The notes under the pieces: generated by a model
The model's database searches: none
What the model was told of the DNA's origin: nothing
The model's input: only the letters and a program-made list of their open reading frames with translations
Source: Victivallaceae bacterium
GTDB taxonomy: Bacteria; Verrucomicrobiota; Lentisphaeria; Victivallales; Victivallaceae
Assembly (NCBI GenBank): GCA_021647315.1
Contig: JAKIUY010000011.1
Span: 1 to 64,000, forward strand
Reading direction: 5' to 3'
DNA length: 64,000 nucleotides
Position numbers and translations under genes: made by a program
In this document: in pieces, positions 51,883 through 60,235 of the stretch
Numbering within the stretch: the stretch's first letter is position 1
How the letters are laid out: every line of letters starts with the position of its first letter

Positions 51883-52053
51883 ATGAGAATGAAAAGAGTG
51901 GAAAATTTGAAAAGGATGTGGAAAGAGGCGGAGGCAGACAGCGTGTATTTCAGCCGTTGGTCGCTGTTGGATTATCTAATTGCTGGAACCGGGATAGGCT
52001 GCAGCTTAGCATTGTTCATCGTCGCCCTGGTCGCGACTGCAACTATGAAATAG
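51883..52053 (+). CDS. Small single-TM phage protein
   Basis: 56 aa from ATG 51883 with GGAGG five bases upstream; the upstream part of the ORF is not supported. TM: YLIAGTGIGCSLALFIVALV. Position among early genes. Unknown. Confidence 0.5.
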   Translation: MRMKRVENLKRMWKEAEADSVYFSRWSLLDYLIAGTGIGCSLALFIVALVATATMK

Positions 52054-52068
52054 ATAAAGGGAGAGGCA

Positions 52069-52389
52069 ATGGCAATGGAAAGAGAAGCAATTGATTACCG
52101 GACACCGTTTGATGTACTAACCGAACAGGAAGCTGATCCTGCGGTATGCGGCGAGCTGTGTGTGGCGGCTGTGATCCGGCTGGCCGACTGGGCGGCGCGT
52201 TATCCAGAAAGCTGGCTGACCGGCAAAGTCTGGCTGCGCAATCCCGGCGCAAGCCATAAACAGATCAGCCGGATAATCGGCATGGACCGCAGTACCGTCA
52301 GCCGTCACATCAGGACAATCAGAGAAGTGATCGCCGACAGCAGTGGTGAAAACACCGCAATCGGCAGCGAGGATTTTTATTCACGGTAA
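52069..52389 (+). CDS. HTH phage early protein
   Basis: 106 aa. NPGASHKQISRIIGMDRSTV then SRHIRTI forms a clear helix-turn-helix (Crp/Sigma-like winged type). Start has GAGAGG upstream. A regulator of the early operon is likely. Followed by a palindrome (GCGAAACCATGTTTTCGC, about 52396). Confidence 0.55.
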   Translation: MAMEREAIDYRTPFDVLTEQEADPAVCGELCVAAVIRLADWAARYPESWLTGKVWLRNPGASHKQISRIIGMDRSTVSRHIRTIREVIADSSGENTAIGSEDFYSR

Positions 52390-52395
52390 TGTAGG

Positions 52396-52420
52396 AGCGA
52401 AACCATGTTTTCGCCCTCTA
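52396..52420. repeat. GCGAAACCATGTTTTCGC palindrome
   Basis: Imperfect palindrome in the gap before 52437. It resembles the one at about 40677. Confidence 0.65.
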
Positions 52421-52436
52421 AAAAAAAGAGGCAACA

Positions 52437-53201
52437 ATGGAAATTAGAGAAATGACAGACCGGCAACACCTGACCTATTTGCAGGGCAGGATAGAAGCAA
52501 AATTAGATTTGATGTCAGTACCGAGCAACGAGCACATCATGGATGAGATCGACCATGATGTCAACGAGCTGGTGATCTGGCTGGACGGCCTAATCGAAGA
52601 TGAGATGCCAATCATCGTCGATTGCCTGGGGGCTGAAGATGTAATCCCGGACATCACGCTGGCGAGTATAGTCAACGCTAAACCGACAACCAAAGCAAAA
52701 AAAGAGGCAGCATTAGCCGCAAGTCGCAAAAGTAGCTTGCGATCTCCGAGCGCAAATAGCAAGTCCGCACCAGCGGACAAAACGGTAAATCCCAACCTCA
52801 AAAACCCGCCGGCAAAACCGAAAAAGAACAAATTGAAAAAGAAGGGACAGGGCAGAAAACCAATCATCGTCACCGTCGCTGAAATATTGAAAAAAGTCAC
52901 CCCTGACGATTACGACAATATACCTGACCTGACAAGAGCGATTGTCGAAAAATGCACAACAAAGTCAGCACTTGCCCGTCTGCTGGAAATTGATCCGGCC
53001 GCAATAGCAACCGCCATCAATAAAAACAAAACATATCCCTACGTCGAAAAAGCCTTCAGGCAGATTTTCCAATTTCCGCTTAGAGTTGAGGCGAATAACG
53101 ACATAACCGAGAGTCAGGCCAGAGCTGCTAACCTCGGATTGCAGGCCGGCCAGAAAGAGCCATCCGCCCTGGATGAAATAACCAAACGTTTCACACTATA
53201 A
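52437..53201 (+). CDS. Early phage protein with Lys/Pro linker
   Basis: 254 aa. Helical N-terminus (about 1-85), a basic low-complexity linker (about 86-145, NPPAKPKKNKLKKKGQGRK), then a C-terminal HTH-like domain (KSALARLLEIDPAAIATAI). Part of the linker (SSLRSPSANSKSAPADK) lies in a palindrome-like repeat. Unknown role in replication or regulation. Confidence 0.55.
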   Translation: MEIREMTDRQHLTYLQGRIEAKLDLMSVPSNEHIMDEIDHDVNELVIWLDGLIEDEMPIIVDCLGAEDVIPDITLASIVNAKPTTKAKKEAALAASRKSSLRSPSANSKSAPADKTVNPNLKNPPAKPKKNKLKKKGQGRKPIIVTVAEILKKVTPDDYDNIPDLTRAIVEKCTTKSALARLLEIDPAAIATAINKNKTYPYVEKAFRQIFQFPLRVEANNDITESQARAANLGLQAGQKEPSALDEITKRFTL

Positions 53202-53217
53202 CACAAGGAGCATAATC

Positions 53218-53724
53218 ATGCCAGTAACCAGAACATCCGACAACCGTGAATATGAAAGCACGACCGTAAGCGAAGCCGACAAAAAATTCAACCGTCTGGC
53301 GAAGCTGGAAATCGACATCAAGGCGAAAAAGGCAGCAGCAGAAAAGCGTATCGCGACGATCAAGGCAAAGCTGGAATCCGAGACTGATGCGGCTGTCAGT
53401 GAATACAAGGAACTGGCCGAGTGGCTGGACGCTTACATCCTGGCAAACAAAGGGCGTTTTGCCAAGCCGCGCATGCGTCCGACAGCCTTCGGTAAGTACG
53501 GTCTGCGCAAGGCCACCAAACTGTCGATCACCGATGAACAGCTGGTGATCAAACAAAGTGACGCACTGGGGATGGCACTCTACGAGAAAAAATACAAAAT
53601 ACTAAAAAAGGCAGTTGAAAGTGCGATATCCGAAGGCAAGAACATCGCCGGGGCTAAAATCATCAGCGGCGATATCGCAGGTTTCACCGTCGACAAAAAG
53701 CTGCTGGACGCAGCAATTAAGTAA
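53218..53724 (+). CDS. Gam-like host nuclease inhibitor
   Basis: 168 aa. Coiled N-terminal part: FNRLAKLEIDIKAKKAAAE, then EYKELAEWLDAYILANK and FGKYGLRKATKLSITDE. This fits Mu Gam family, which binds DNA ends and blocks exonucleases. AAGGAG precedes ATG. Located between regulators and the transposase gene. Confidence 0.8.
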   Translation: MPVTRTSDNREYESTTVSEADKKFNRLAKLEIDIKAKKAAAEKRIATIKAKLESETDAAVSEYKELAEWLDAYILANKGRFAKPRMRPTAFGKYGLRKATKLSITDEQLVIKQSDALGMALYEKKYKILKKAVESAISEGKNIAGAKIISGDIAGFTVDKKLLDAAIK

Positions 53725-53738
53725 CCTGATTAACAAAC

Positions 53739-53749
53739 GGTTTACGCAA
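53739..53749 (+). promoter_or_regulatory. Internal transposase-like site GGTTTACGCAA
   Basis: Same as the end-site consensus (GGTTTNCGCAA). In the 76-base gap after gam-like gene, beside the perfect palindrome TGCAATATATTGCA (about 53760-53773). Confidence 0.5.
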
Positions 53750-53800
53750 TTTGAGGCTAATGCAATATATTGCACTGATAAAATATAAGGAAACATAAAA

Positions 53801-54562
53801 ATGGCAACACTGGAGCAAATAACTGAGGAGATAGAGGCCTGTATCTTTCCGGTTAATATTGATGAAAAAAGTAACCTGGTGAGAAAGCTTGTCACCTACT
53901 CGAAACGCTCCAGAGCTGTCATCGGCATGATTGTGGCTAAAGCGAGACGTGATAACTTCAGTGGCGATATGGAAAGCTGGAAAGCCTGGTGCCAGCAGAA
54001 TACTGGCGCAGTTGATGCCGGCAGAACGCATCTGAATCAAATTGGTAGTTTACTGCTGGATATGCATGAACTGTTAGATGAAAAAATATATCAAATATTA
54101 CTGGCACTTGATACAAATAAACTTTTGGCTATCTATCGGTTGCATAGCAGTCAGGTCGAAGAGTTTATAAAAGCTTACCACCCAGAAAATAACAACGTAG
54201 AAACTGTCCGTCATCATGTAGCATTCTGCCTCAAAGAGGTTGATTCGCCTGACCTACCAGAACAAAGCAAAAATTCTAACCCTGAAAACAATAGCAAATG
54301 GCAGCCGAGTCTGTGGGATGGGATAGAAGTTGTTTTTAATTTTGACGAAGAGGATTTTTACAATCTTGAACTTGATGCTCTCAAAGCAAATAAAATGATG
54401 TGTAGCGGCATTGGTATGCTCAGTTCTTCAATAAAATACTGGAACGATAATGGCGAAAATACAACAACGCTGGCAATGGTAGAAGCAGAACTCCGCCGTC
54501 AAGCAGACACGGTCAAGGAGATCAGAGAACAGCAGGCCGCTGAATTAATGAACGCAAGTTAA
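53801..54562 (+). CDS. Early phage protein, unknown
   Basis: 253 aa, helical; TYSKRSRAVIGMIVAKARRD then ESWKAWCQQNTGAVDAGRTH resembles DUF3102-type phage/plasmid partner proteins, but this is weak. C-terminal coil with EAELRRQADTVKEIREQQ. AAGGAAA precedes ATG. Confidence 0.5.
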   Translation: MATLEQITEEIEACIFPVNIDEKSNLVRKLVTYSKRSRAVIGMIVAKARRDNFSGDMESWKAWCQQNTGAVDAGRTHLNQIGSLLLDMHELLDEKIYQILLALDTNKLLAIYRLHSSQVEEFIKAYHPENNNVETVRHHVAFCLKEVDSPDLPEQSKNSNPENNSKWQPSLWDGIEVVFNFDEEDFYNLELDALKANKMMCSGIGMLSSSIKYWNDNGENTTTLAMVEAELRRQADTVKEIREQQAAELMNAS

Positions 54563-54625
54563 GCGGGTAGCACCCGCAGGCAAGTTACCCGGCTACCGCC
54601 GGGAATAGAAAAAGGAACAGGAACC

Positions 54626-56599
54626 ATGGGATTGATGCAATTAAAATGGCAGGTACAGGAAAAAGAGACAGCAATGTTACCAGTGAAGTCTGAACAATCA
54701 ACCGCAGTAGCTGTCACTGCAACCAATGCCATCGCCACCCGGGCTGAATCTCTCCCGGCTCCATCCCAACTCACAGCCGATCAGAAACACAAACGCGACG
54801 AACGCTGGCTCTACTGCAAACTGGTCACTGAACTGCAGTCAAACTCCAAAAAGAACCGTCAGGAGGCCTGCGCCGATGTCGCTGCGCGTGAAGCTCACCG
54901 CTTCCCGATCCTCTGTCAATCAGGCAAAGGGGGCAAGTCTCAACTGACCTATAACAACTGCCGTAACTGGTTGCAGATGCTGAAGGGCGGTGAGAAAAAA
55001 GTCAACTGGGATAACATTAATATGCTGGTAGATAATTACCAGAGCGGATTGCAGGCGGTCAAAGGCGATGAAGAGTTCTGGACGTTTCTCCGGGCGTTTT
55101 ATCTCAACCAGAATAAGCTGCCGATCTCCGAGGCATACCGGCTGGCCTGCCAGCGGATCCGGAAACAGGATCCATTCGCGGTTGTTCCATCTATTAGCTC
55201 AGTCCGCTATAGACTATTACAGATCGATCCTACCGCCGTCGCCCTGGCCAGATACGGCGAAGAGTATGTCAAGAATAATCATCTGAATTACATCCACCGC
55301 GATTGGACTGACGTTCGGGTTAATGAAATATGGTTCACTGACCACCGGCAGTTCGACTGCGCGATAAAAGACTGGAATGAAGAGAAACAGCAGTGGGAGG
55401 CTAAACGTCCGTGGCTCTGCGGATTCATGTGCGCCAAGAGCTGGAAAATGGTTGGGATGACCATTCAAATCGACAGTCCAAATACGAAAACAATCTGCGA
55501 TACGCTTGCCCACGCGATCACCGAACATGGCCGTCCTGATTATATATACAGCGACAATGGGAAAGACTTCCTCGCTCAGGGCTTTGCTACCCCAGTAGAA
55601 TTTGACGGAGTTGAGCATTCAATCGTCAAGGAACTGGGCATTAAGATTATCAATTCACTGCCTTACAATGGCAGAGCAAAAACCATCGAACGGACTTTTA
55701 AGAACCACGCGACCCGGTTTGATAAATACTTCAGCAGCTACCTGGGCAATCGCCCAGGAGCACGACCGGAAGTGGCAAGCTACTTCTGGAAGCACCCTGA
55801 ACAGCTACCGAGCCTGGATGAGTTCTGCCGGGCATTCGCCGCATGGCTTCAGGATCAACACGAACAGCCGAACAACGGCAAGATCCTCGGCGGTCTGTCA
55901 CCGCAACAGATGTTCGATACCGGTGAACGGGTTATCAACGCTCCTATTAGCCGTGACGCCCTGCAAGTCGCATTCTTGCGCCCATTCAGCTCCCTACGCA
56001 AAGTGCATCGTGGACCAGCCATCAGCGTCAATAAGACCGAGTATTACGGCGATTGTCTCTGGCAGTATTTCAATCAAAAAATAATGATAAAAATGGATCT
56101 TTTTAATGATGAGCATGTATTTGCATTTGAGCCCGACGGCACGCCGATCGGCGAGTGCAAGACACAAAAATCAATCAAAGCTCTGGCTCTAACTGAAGCG
56201 GAACGTGCCCAAATATCCGAGGCAATGGCAACCAATAGTCGTCAACTGAAGCGGGCCTATTCTATAATTAACGATCAAACCGATGGACTGAGACTATTAA
56301 CCCCGCAGGAACTGTTGCAACTGCCGGAAGATTTCAAAATTGTCAAAGCTGGCGAAATAAGCAGCGTCAAAGGTTCAACTCATAAGTTCCGGCACTACAT
56401 CGCCGAAGCTAAAGAGCAGCAACAATTAGCTGCACCAAAACCAAACAAGAAAAAACAACAACTCGCGGAATTTCATAAGCAGGTTATCAGCAAAAGTTCA
56501 GATTCATTCGAACCTGAATCAAGCCCTGAAGAGCTTGCGGAATTCCACAAACTAATAGTAGCAAACAAAAAACGGAGGCAAACCGATTATGACTACTAG
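54626..56599 (+). CDS. MuA-type DDE transposase
   Basis: 657 aa, as in Mu (663). DDE triad is read as Asp in IWFTDHRQFD (about 238), Asp in YIYSDNGKDF (about 309) and Glu in GRAKTIERTF (about 355). N-terminal parts bind end sites; C-terminal Lys/Gln-rich tail binds MuB. Acts on TTGCGNAAAC ends. The stop region overlaps MuB start. Confidence 0.93.
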   Translation: MGLMQLKWQVQEKETAMLPVKSEQSTAVAVTATNAIATRAESLPAPSQLTADQKHKRDERWLYCKLVTELQSNSKKNRQEACADVAAREAHRFPILCQSGKGGKSQLTYNNCRNWLQMLKGGEKKVNWDNINMLVDNYQSGLQAVKGDEEFWTFLRAFYLNQNKLPISEAYRLACQRIRKQDPFAVVPSISSVRYRLLQIDPTAVALARYGEEYVKNNHLNYIHRDWTDVRVNEIWFTDHRQFDCAIKDWNEEKQQWEAKRPWLCGFMCAKSWKMVGMTIQIDSPNTKTICDTLAHAITEHGRPDYIYSDNGKDFLAQGFATPVEFDGVEHSIVKELGIKIINSLPYNGRAKTIERTFKNHATRFDKYFSSYLGNRPGARPEVASYFWKHPEQLPSLDEFCRAFAAWLQDQHEQPNNGKILGGLSPQQMFDTGERVINAPISRDALQVAFLRPFSSLRKVHRGPAISVNKTEYYGDCLWQYFNQKIMIKMDLFNDEHVFAFEPDGTPIGECKTQKSIKALALTEAERAQISEAMATNSRQLKRAYSIINDQTDGLRLLTPQELLQLPEDFKIVKAGEISSVKGSTHKFRHYIAEAKEQQQLAAPKPNKKKQQLAEFHKQVISKSSDSFEPESSPEELAEFHKLIVANKKRRQTDYDY

Positions 56600-57689
56600 A
56601 AAAGCAGGCACCGCTCCAGGCGATGCAACCGCAAAAAACGAAACACACGGACCAGGCAATGAAGCACCTGAACGCGGCATGGCTCGTGACGCAATCAATA
56701 TCGCACTCAATATCTTTCGCTCCAGTACTGCGAGATATGATGATCATAATATTGAGCTACTCGAATGGCTCTGGGGTTATGCTCATGACGAACTCGGTGG
56801 CTCAAAGGCTTTGCTTTGTAAACAAATCGGTTATGACTATAATATTATATATAAGGCTTTTACAGGCGCAATGGATGAAAATGATCTCAGCGCATTTATT
56901 GCTGATATAGCTGAATTACAAAACAATACAAAAAACTCAATCAGCCTAGTTGAAACTATCGTCACCAAGCGCGTCAGTGAAGCATTGGATTATGCTCGCG
57001 ACATGAACGCGATGGTCAGCATTCAAGGTCCGACAGGACGATCAAAAACTCATACTGCACTGCATTGGGCTCATAACAACAACCACGGCAGAAGCAAGTA
57101 CATTCGCATCCCTTCAGGCTGTACGCGCCGAACATTAGTTCAGCTATTATCCAAAAAATGTGGAATTGGTATCAACGGCCAGAAAACAGCAAAACTGGAA
57201 TGGCGACTGCACAAAGCATTCAATCACCGTCATGTAATTATAGCCGATGAAGCCGGTCATCTTATGCCTCGCAGCGGCACGTCCACCAGTGCAATTGAAT
57301 TCCTGCGCGATCTCCACGATATGTGCGGTTGCGGTGTCGCTCTAATCTTTACCGATGTCTACCTGAACGATATGAAACATGGACGGCTGTCTGATTATTT
57401 CGAACAGTTCATCGGCAGAATTAAATTTGAAGTGACAATTCCTACTGCAGTACTGCGCGGTGAATGCAGTGCGATCGTCAAATCATTCACTCCCGAACCA
57501 AGCCTAAAACTCCAGCAGCTTGCCTATTCAGTAGCCCAGAACCGCGACGGCAAACTTCGGACGCTCTTCGAGGACCTCCAGCGAGCCAAAGACTGGGCTC
57601 ACGCCCACGGCAAAGAATCAATCTCCTTCAATGATCTTCTGAAGGCAGTCGAATGGCGCAAGTCAGGCGGCATCTGGCCGGAGGATTGA
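56589..57689 (+). CDS. MuB-type transposition ATPase
   Basis: 366 aa AAA+ target-selection partner. Walker A GPTGRSKTHTA (about 147-157), Walker B HVIIADEAGHLM (about 215-225). N-terminal HTH-like region (GGSKALLCKQIGYDYNIIYK) as in MuB. It overlaps the transposase end by 11 bases (56589-56599), so coupling is likely. GGAGG precedes ATG. Confidence 0.9.
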   Translation: MTTRKAGTAPGDATAKNETHGPGNEAPERGMARDAINIALNIFRSSTARYDDHNIELLEWLWGYAHDELGGSKALLCKQIGYDYNIIYKAFTGAMDENDLSAFIADIAELQNNTKNSISLVETIVTKRVSEALDYARDMNAMVSIQGPTGRSKTHTALHWAHNNNHGRSKYIRIPSGCTRRTLVQLLSKKCGIGINGQKTAKLEWRLHKAFNHRHVIIADEAGHLMPRSGTSTSAIEFLRDLHDMCGCGVALIFTDVYLNDMKHGRLSDYFEQFIGRIKFEVTIPTAVLRGECSAIVKSFTPEPSLKLQQLAYSVAQNRDGKLRTLFEDLQRAKDWAHAHGKESISFNDLLKAVEWRKSGGIWPED

Positions 57690-57692
57690 AAA

Positions 57693-57854
57693 ATGGATAG
57701 CTTAGACCTTCTTATATTATTTGTAGAGATTATCGAACGAAAAACCATTAAATCTTTTGCCGAATTATCTGACTATAAAGAAACCTTAACTGACCATCTC
57801 AACGATGCATTTCAGGAATATTCAGACGAACACTTCGAAGGAGAAACACCATGA
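57693..57854 (+). CDS. Short phage ORF between MuB and next gene
   Basis: 53 aa (MDSLDLLILFVEIIERKTIK...). GGAGG about nine bases before ATG; begins four bases after the MuB stop and ends overlapping the next start (ATGA). No domain recognised. Confidence 0.6.
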   Translation: MDSLDLLILFVEIIERKTIKSFAELSDYKETLTDHLNDAFQEYSDEHFEGETP

Positions 57855-58285
57855 AAAACAAAACAGAAAAATTCACAAATCCCGACAGAAACAGATACTA
57901 TGGTCTTCGAATCGGCGACTATGTCGAGGAAAAAGTTAACGGCAAAGTCGTAACAAGAGGAACTGTAAGTGCCTGTACTCCGGCAGATAATAATTGTGCT
58001 TATGTCACAACCATAGAAGGTGAAAAAATAAAGTGCGTCGCTGAATATTGCTCTATTATTCGCAAGGTTGAAGATATGGGAAATGATACTGAACAAAAAT
58101 TATTAACAGCAGTAACGCATGTGCTTAATCGGATAATTGACGATCCTAAGACTTTTAATGTCTTGGGATGGGGCACGCAGAGCTTCGCCTTACTAACTGA
58201 AGCTTATGCATCTGCTCACTCCAGAACAGCAGATGACGTAAAAGAACAAATCCTGAAAGCAGTTCAAGAGAGAGCAGAATCATGA
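57851..58285 (+). CDS. Early phage protein, unknown
   Basis: 144 aa. N-terminal beta part (YYGLRIGDYVEEKVNGKVVT) may be an SH3-like fold; the rest is helical (LLTAVTHVLNRIIDDPK). Overlaps both neighbours (ATGA type), so in one translational unit. Unknown. Confidence 0.6.
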   Translation: MKNKTEKFTNPDRNRYYGLRIGDYVEEKVNGKVVTRGTVSACTPADNNCAYVTTIEGEKIKCVAEYCSIIRKVEDMGNDTEQKLLTAVTHVLNRIIDDPKTFNVLGWGTQSFALLTEAYASAHSRTADDVKEQILKAVQERAES

Positions 58286-58860
58286 AACGAGGCACAAAAT
58301 CAATACTTTTCGGGGTGCATCAATTCCTGCTGCATCCGTTATTTGTCCTGCAGGCCTGGATCATCATATACCGGTCAGTTCCGACACTGGCCGAGTTTAT
58401 GGCCATCTTGACGCATGACCTCGGATACTTAGGCATGCCGAATATGGACGGCGCGGAAGGCAGCTCGCATCCAGCCAGATCGGCAGCGTTCTGGCGCGGC
58501 AAGTTTGGCGACTTCGGCAACGAGGTAGCTGATATTATAATCGGCCACAGTCGCTTCCACGCGGCGGCAAACCGGCTGCCACTAAGTAAGCTGTTCCAGC
58601 CGGACAAATTATCAACCGCATTATACCCACGCTGGCTGTATTTGCTCCTGGGTAATTTATCAGGTGAAATCAAAGAGTACATGCATCATTACAGCAAAGG
58701 GCTGTATACCGGCGTTACCGCCGAAGGACAATCACAAACGCAATGGCTGATTGAGATACAAGGACACCTGGCACTAATGGGACTGAAAGGCGAAGATTAC
58801 CACCTGGTAGCAGACCAAATGCAACGGTCTGAAAATGAGGGGAACAATGGGCGCACGTAA
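58282..58860 (+). CDS. HD-domain-like phage protein
   Basis: 192 aa. HPLFVLQAWIIIYRS, then FMAILTHDLGYLG, GSSHPARSA, IIGHSRFHAA, PDKLSTAL reads as an HD-type metal-phosphohydrolase. His/Asp pattern H...HD...H...D is intact. Possible nucleotidase/phosphodiesterase in the early region. Overlaps previous gene by four bases. Confidence 0.6.
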   Translation: MKRGTKSILFGVHQFLLHPLFVLQAWIIIYRSVPTLAEFMAILTHDLGYLGMPNMDGAEGSSHPARSAAFWRGKFGDFGNEVADIIIGHSRFHAAANRLPLSKLFQPDKLSTALYPRWLYLLLGNLSGEIKEYMHHYSKGLYTGVTAEGQSQTQWLIEIQGHLALMGLKGEDYHLVADQMQRSENEGNNGRT

Positions 58861-59557
58861 CTTCCTAGCAGCAATTCATATCACAAAAAAAGACGCGCAT
58901 CTGACCGATGCACGTTACCGCCTGATCCTGCACAAAGCAACGGGCGTTGACTCATGCAGTGGCATGACCGAAGATCAGCAGAAAGCCGCATTAATTGCCT
59001 TAAAAGCCGAACTCAATCACAAGCCGGGCTGGCAGCAACGTCAGATCAATAAACTGAAACAATACGCAAGGTTTTGTCGGATGAGCGATGAATTTCTCCG
59101 GCGGTTGATCCAGTATACCACCGGCTGGATGAACGAAGACTCTCCGCATCTCGACCAGACTCATTTTGATGATATCATGGTGGAAATGGAAAAAGAGTTA
59201 TCCCACAGGATTAATAACAATATAGTAACCTTGCCAAAGGGCGTGGATATAAAATACTGGCGAAACCGCCACCCGAATAAAGGAAAAATAAACTCACGTC
59301 AGCATCATCTTATACTGGAGCTCTGGGAAGAGCTATGCGAGTACCTGACACCGGAACGCCGCACGATGCAATACCTCTTCGGACTGGTAGCACAATCATG
59401 CAGTATGACCTACGCCAAGCCACTTGATGAACTTACAAAGTACCAAGCAGTCACCGCCACTGAAGCTTTGAAACTACGCATCGAACAGCAGCAAAAAAAA
59501 CAAAATAATACTCAGCAGTATCCAACAAAAAAAGAAAACCTGGAGGCATTATTTTAA
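58847..59557 (+). CDS. GemA/gp16-like regulatory protein (DUF1018)
   Basis: 236 aa from ATG 58847 with GAGGGG upstream. FLAAIHITKKDAHLTDARYR, LILHKATG, SCSGMT then a QRQINKLKQYARF segment fit the GemA family that ends the Mu early operon and affects host gyrase/gene expression. It overlaps the preceding gene. Followed by a terminator. Confidence 0.8.
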   Translation: MGARNFLAAIHITKKDAHLTDARYRLILHKATGVDSCSGMTEDQQKAALIALKAELNHKPGWQQRQINKLKQYARFCRMSDEFLRRLIQYTTGWMNEDSPHLDQTHFDDIMVEMEKELSHRINNNIVTLPKGVDIKYWRNRHPNKGKINSRQHHLILELWEELCEYLTPERRTMQYLFGLVAQSCSMTYAKPLDELTKYQAVTATEALKLRIEQQQKKQNNTQQYPTKKENLEALF

Positions 59558-59572
59558 TTAAAACCTGATCTC

Positions 59573-59681
59573 GCACACTCCGAAGCCCTGGATTATTCCG
59601 GGGCTTTTTTTACGTCTGCACACTATTCCGCACACTCACTGATCACCGCCGATGAATATCATATATCCGCGGCCGCACACT
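59573..59681. repeat. Four GCACACT heptamers near the right end
   Basis: GCACACT at 59573, 59618, 59630 and 59675. The same heptamer forms the arms of the dyad at 47085-47145. Confidence 0.6.
59583..59611 (+). terminator. Early operon terminator
   Basis: GCCCTGG / CCGGGGC hairpin followed by seven T, 26 bases after the GemA-like stop. Confidence 0.85.
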
Positions 59682-59695
59682 CTAAACCTTGTTTT

Positions 59696-59756
59696 TTGCG
59701 TAAACTTGAATTGAGTTAATTTGAGGTAAGAAGCCCTAGCTCGCCTTGCGCAAACC
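59696..59756. promoter_or_regulatory. Right-end transposase binding sites
   Basis: TTGCGTAAACT (59696-59706) and TTGCGCAAACC (59746-59756), inverted relative to GGTTTTCGCAA at the left end. The inner sequence is about 31 bases from the flanking repeat. Confidence 0.7.
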
Positions 59757-59787
59757 TAATCTCTTTTTATATATAACATTATGCTAC

Positions 59788-59795
59788 AAGCGCTT
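59788..59795. repeat. Right flanking direct repeat (AAGCGCTT)
   Basis: Matches 22853-22860. It is about 11 bases from the tRNA-Tyr 3' end. Confidence 0.6.
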
Positions 59796-59806
59796 GGAAT
59801 ATTAAA

Positions 59807-59890
59807 TGGTGGTGGGGGGTGGATTCGAACCACCGAAGCCTAAGCAGCAGATTTACAGTCTGCCCCCTTTGACCGCTCGGGAACCCCACC
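59807..59890 (-). tRNA. tRNA-Tyr (GTA)
   Basis: 84 bases including encoded CCA. Acceptor GGTGGGG / CCCCACC, anticodon GTA in CTGTAAA, T-loop GTTCGAATC, and a long variable arm, as in bacterial tRNA-Tyr. First of three leftward tRNAs; the prophage ends just downstream. Confidence 0.95.
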
Positions 59891-59892
59891 AG

Positions 59893-59966
59893 TGGAGCGA
59901 GTAAGGAGAGTCGAACTCCTGTAACCAGCTTGGAAGGCTGGTGCACAACCGTTATGCCATACTCGC
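59893..59966 (-). tRNA. tRNA-Gly (TCC)
   Basis: 74 bases with CCA. Acceptor GCGAGTA / TACTCGC, anticodon TCC in CTTCCAA, T-loop GTTCGACTC. It lies two bases from tRNA-Tyr, so the pair is probably cotranscribed. Confidence 0.95.
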
Positions 59967-60042
59967 ACAACATTTCACAAAGCTTGAAGATACTCTATTG
60001 AAACAATTTTTCAAGTCAAAATAGCAATTTTTATGAAAAATA

Positions 60043-60129
60043 TGGTACCGATGGTGAGATTCGAACTCACACTCCCGTGAAAGAACTGCGACCTGAACGC
60101 AGCGCGTCTGCCAATTCCGCCACATCGGC
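60043..60129 (-). tRNA. tRNA-Leu (CAG)
   Basis: 87 bases with CCA. Acceptor GCCGATG / CATCGGT, anticodon CAG in TTCAGGT, long variable arm, T-loop GTTCGAATC. Third of the leftward cluster. Confidence 0.95.
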
Positions 60130-60235
60130 TCATTTCAATAAAAAATCAACACCTGACTGATAATAATCAGGAACCCTTATTTTAGTTCAAAAAATAAAAA
60201 ATTCAAAGCTCTAAGCAAAAATAAACGCAAAAAAC

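Larger units (their letters stand above)
22861..59787. mobile_element. Mu-like transposable prophage, about 36.9 kb
   Basis: Bounded by AAGCGCTT direct repeats and inverted arrays of TTGCGNAAAC sites. It encodes MuA-type DDE transposase, MuB ATPase, Gam-like, GemA-like, Mu gp27/28/29/30-like packaging and head proteins, I-like protease, T-like capsid, DUF1320 and DUF1834-like neck/tail proteins, and a tape measure. Late genes run left and early genes run right from a repressor near 49 kb. No sheath or baseplate-wedge genes are seen, so a siphovirus-like tail is inferred. Length is close to Mu. Most genes look intact. Confidence 0.93.

Noticed and set aside
59573-59681. CRISPR-like spacing of GCACACT words
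   Set aside because: Seven-base words with irregular spacing; no array or cas genes in the window.
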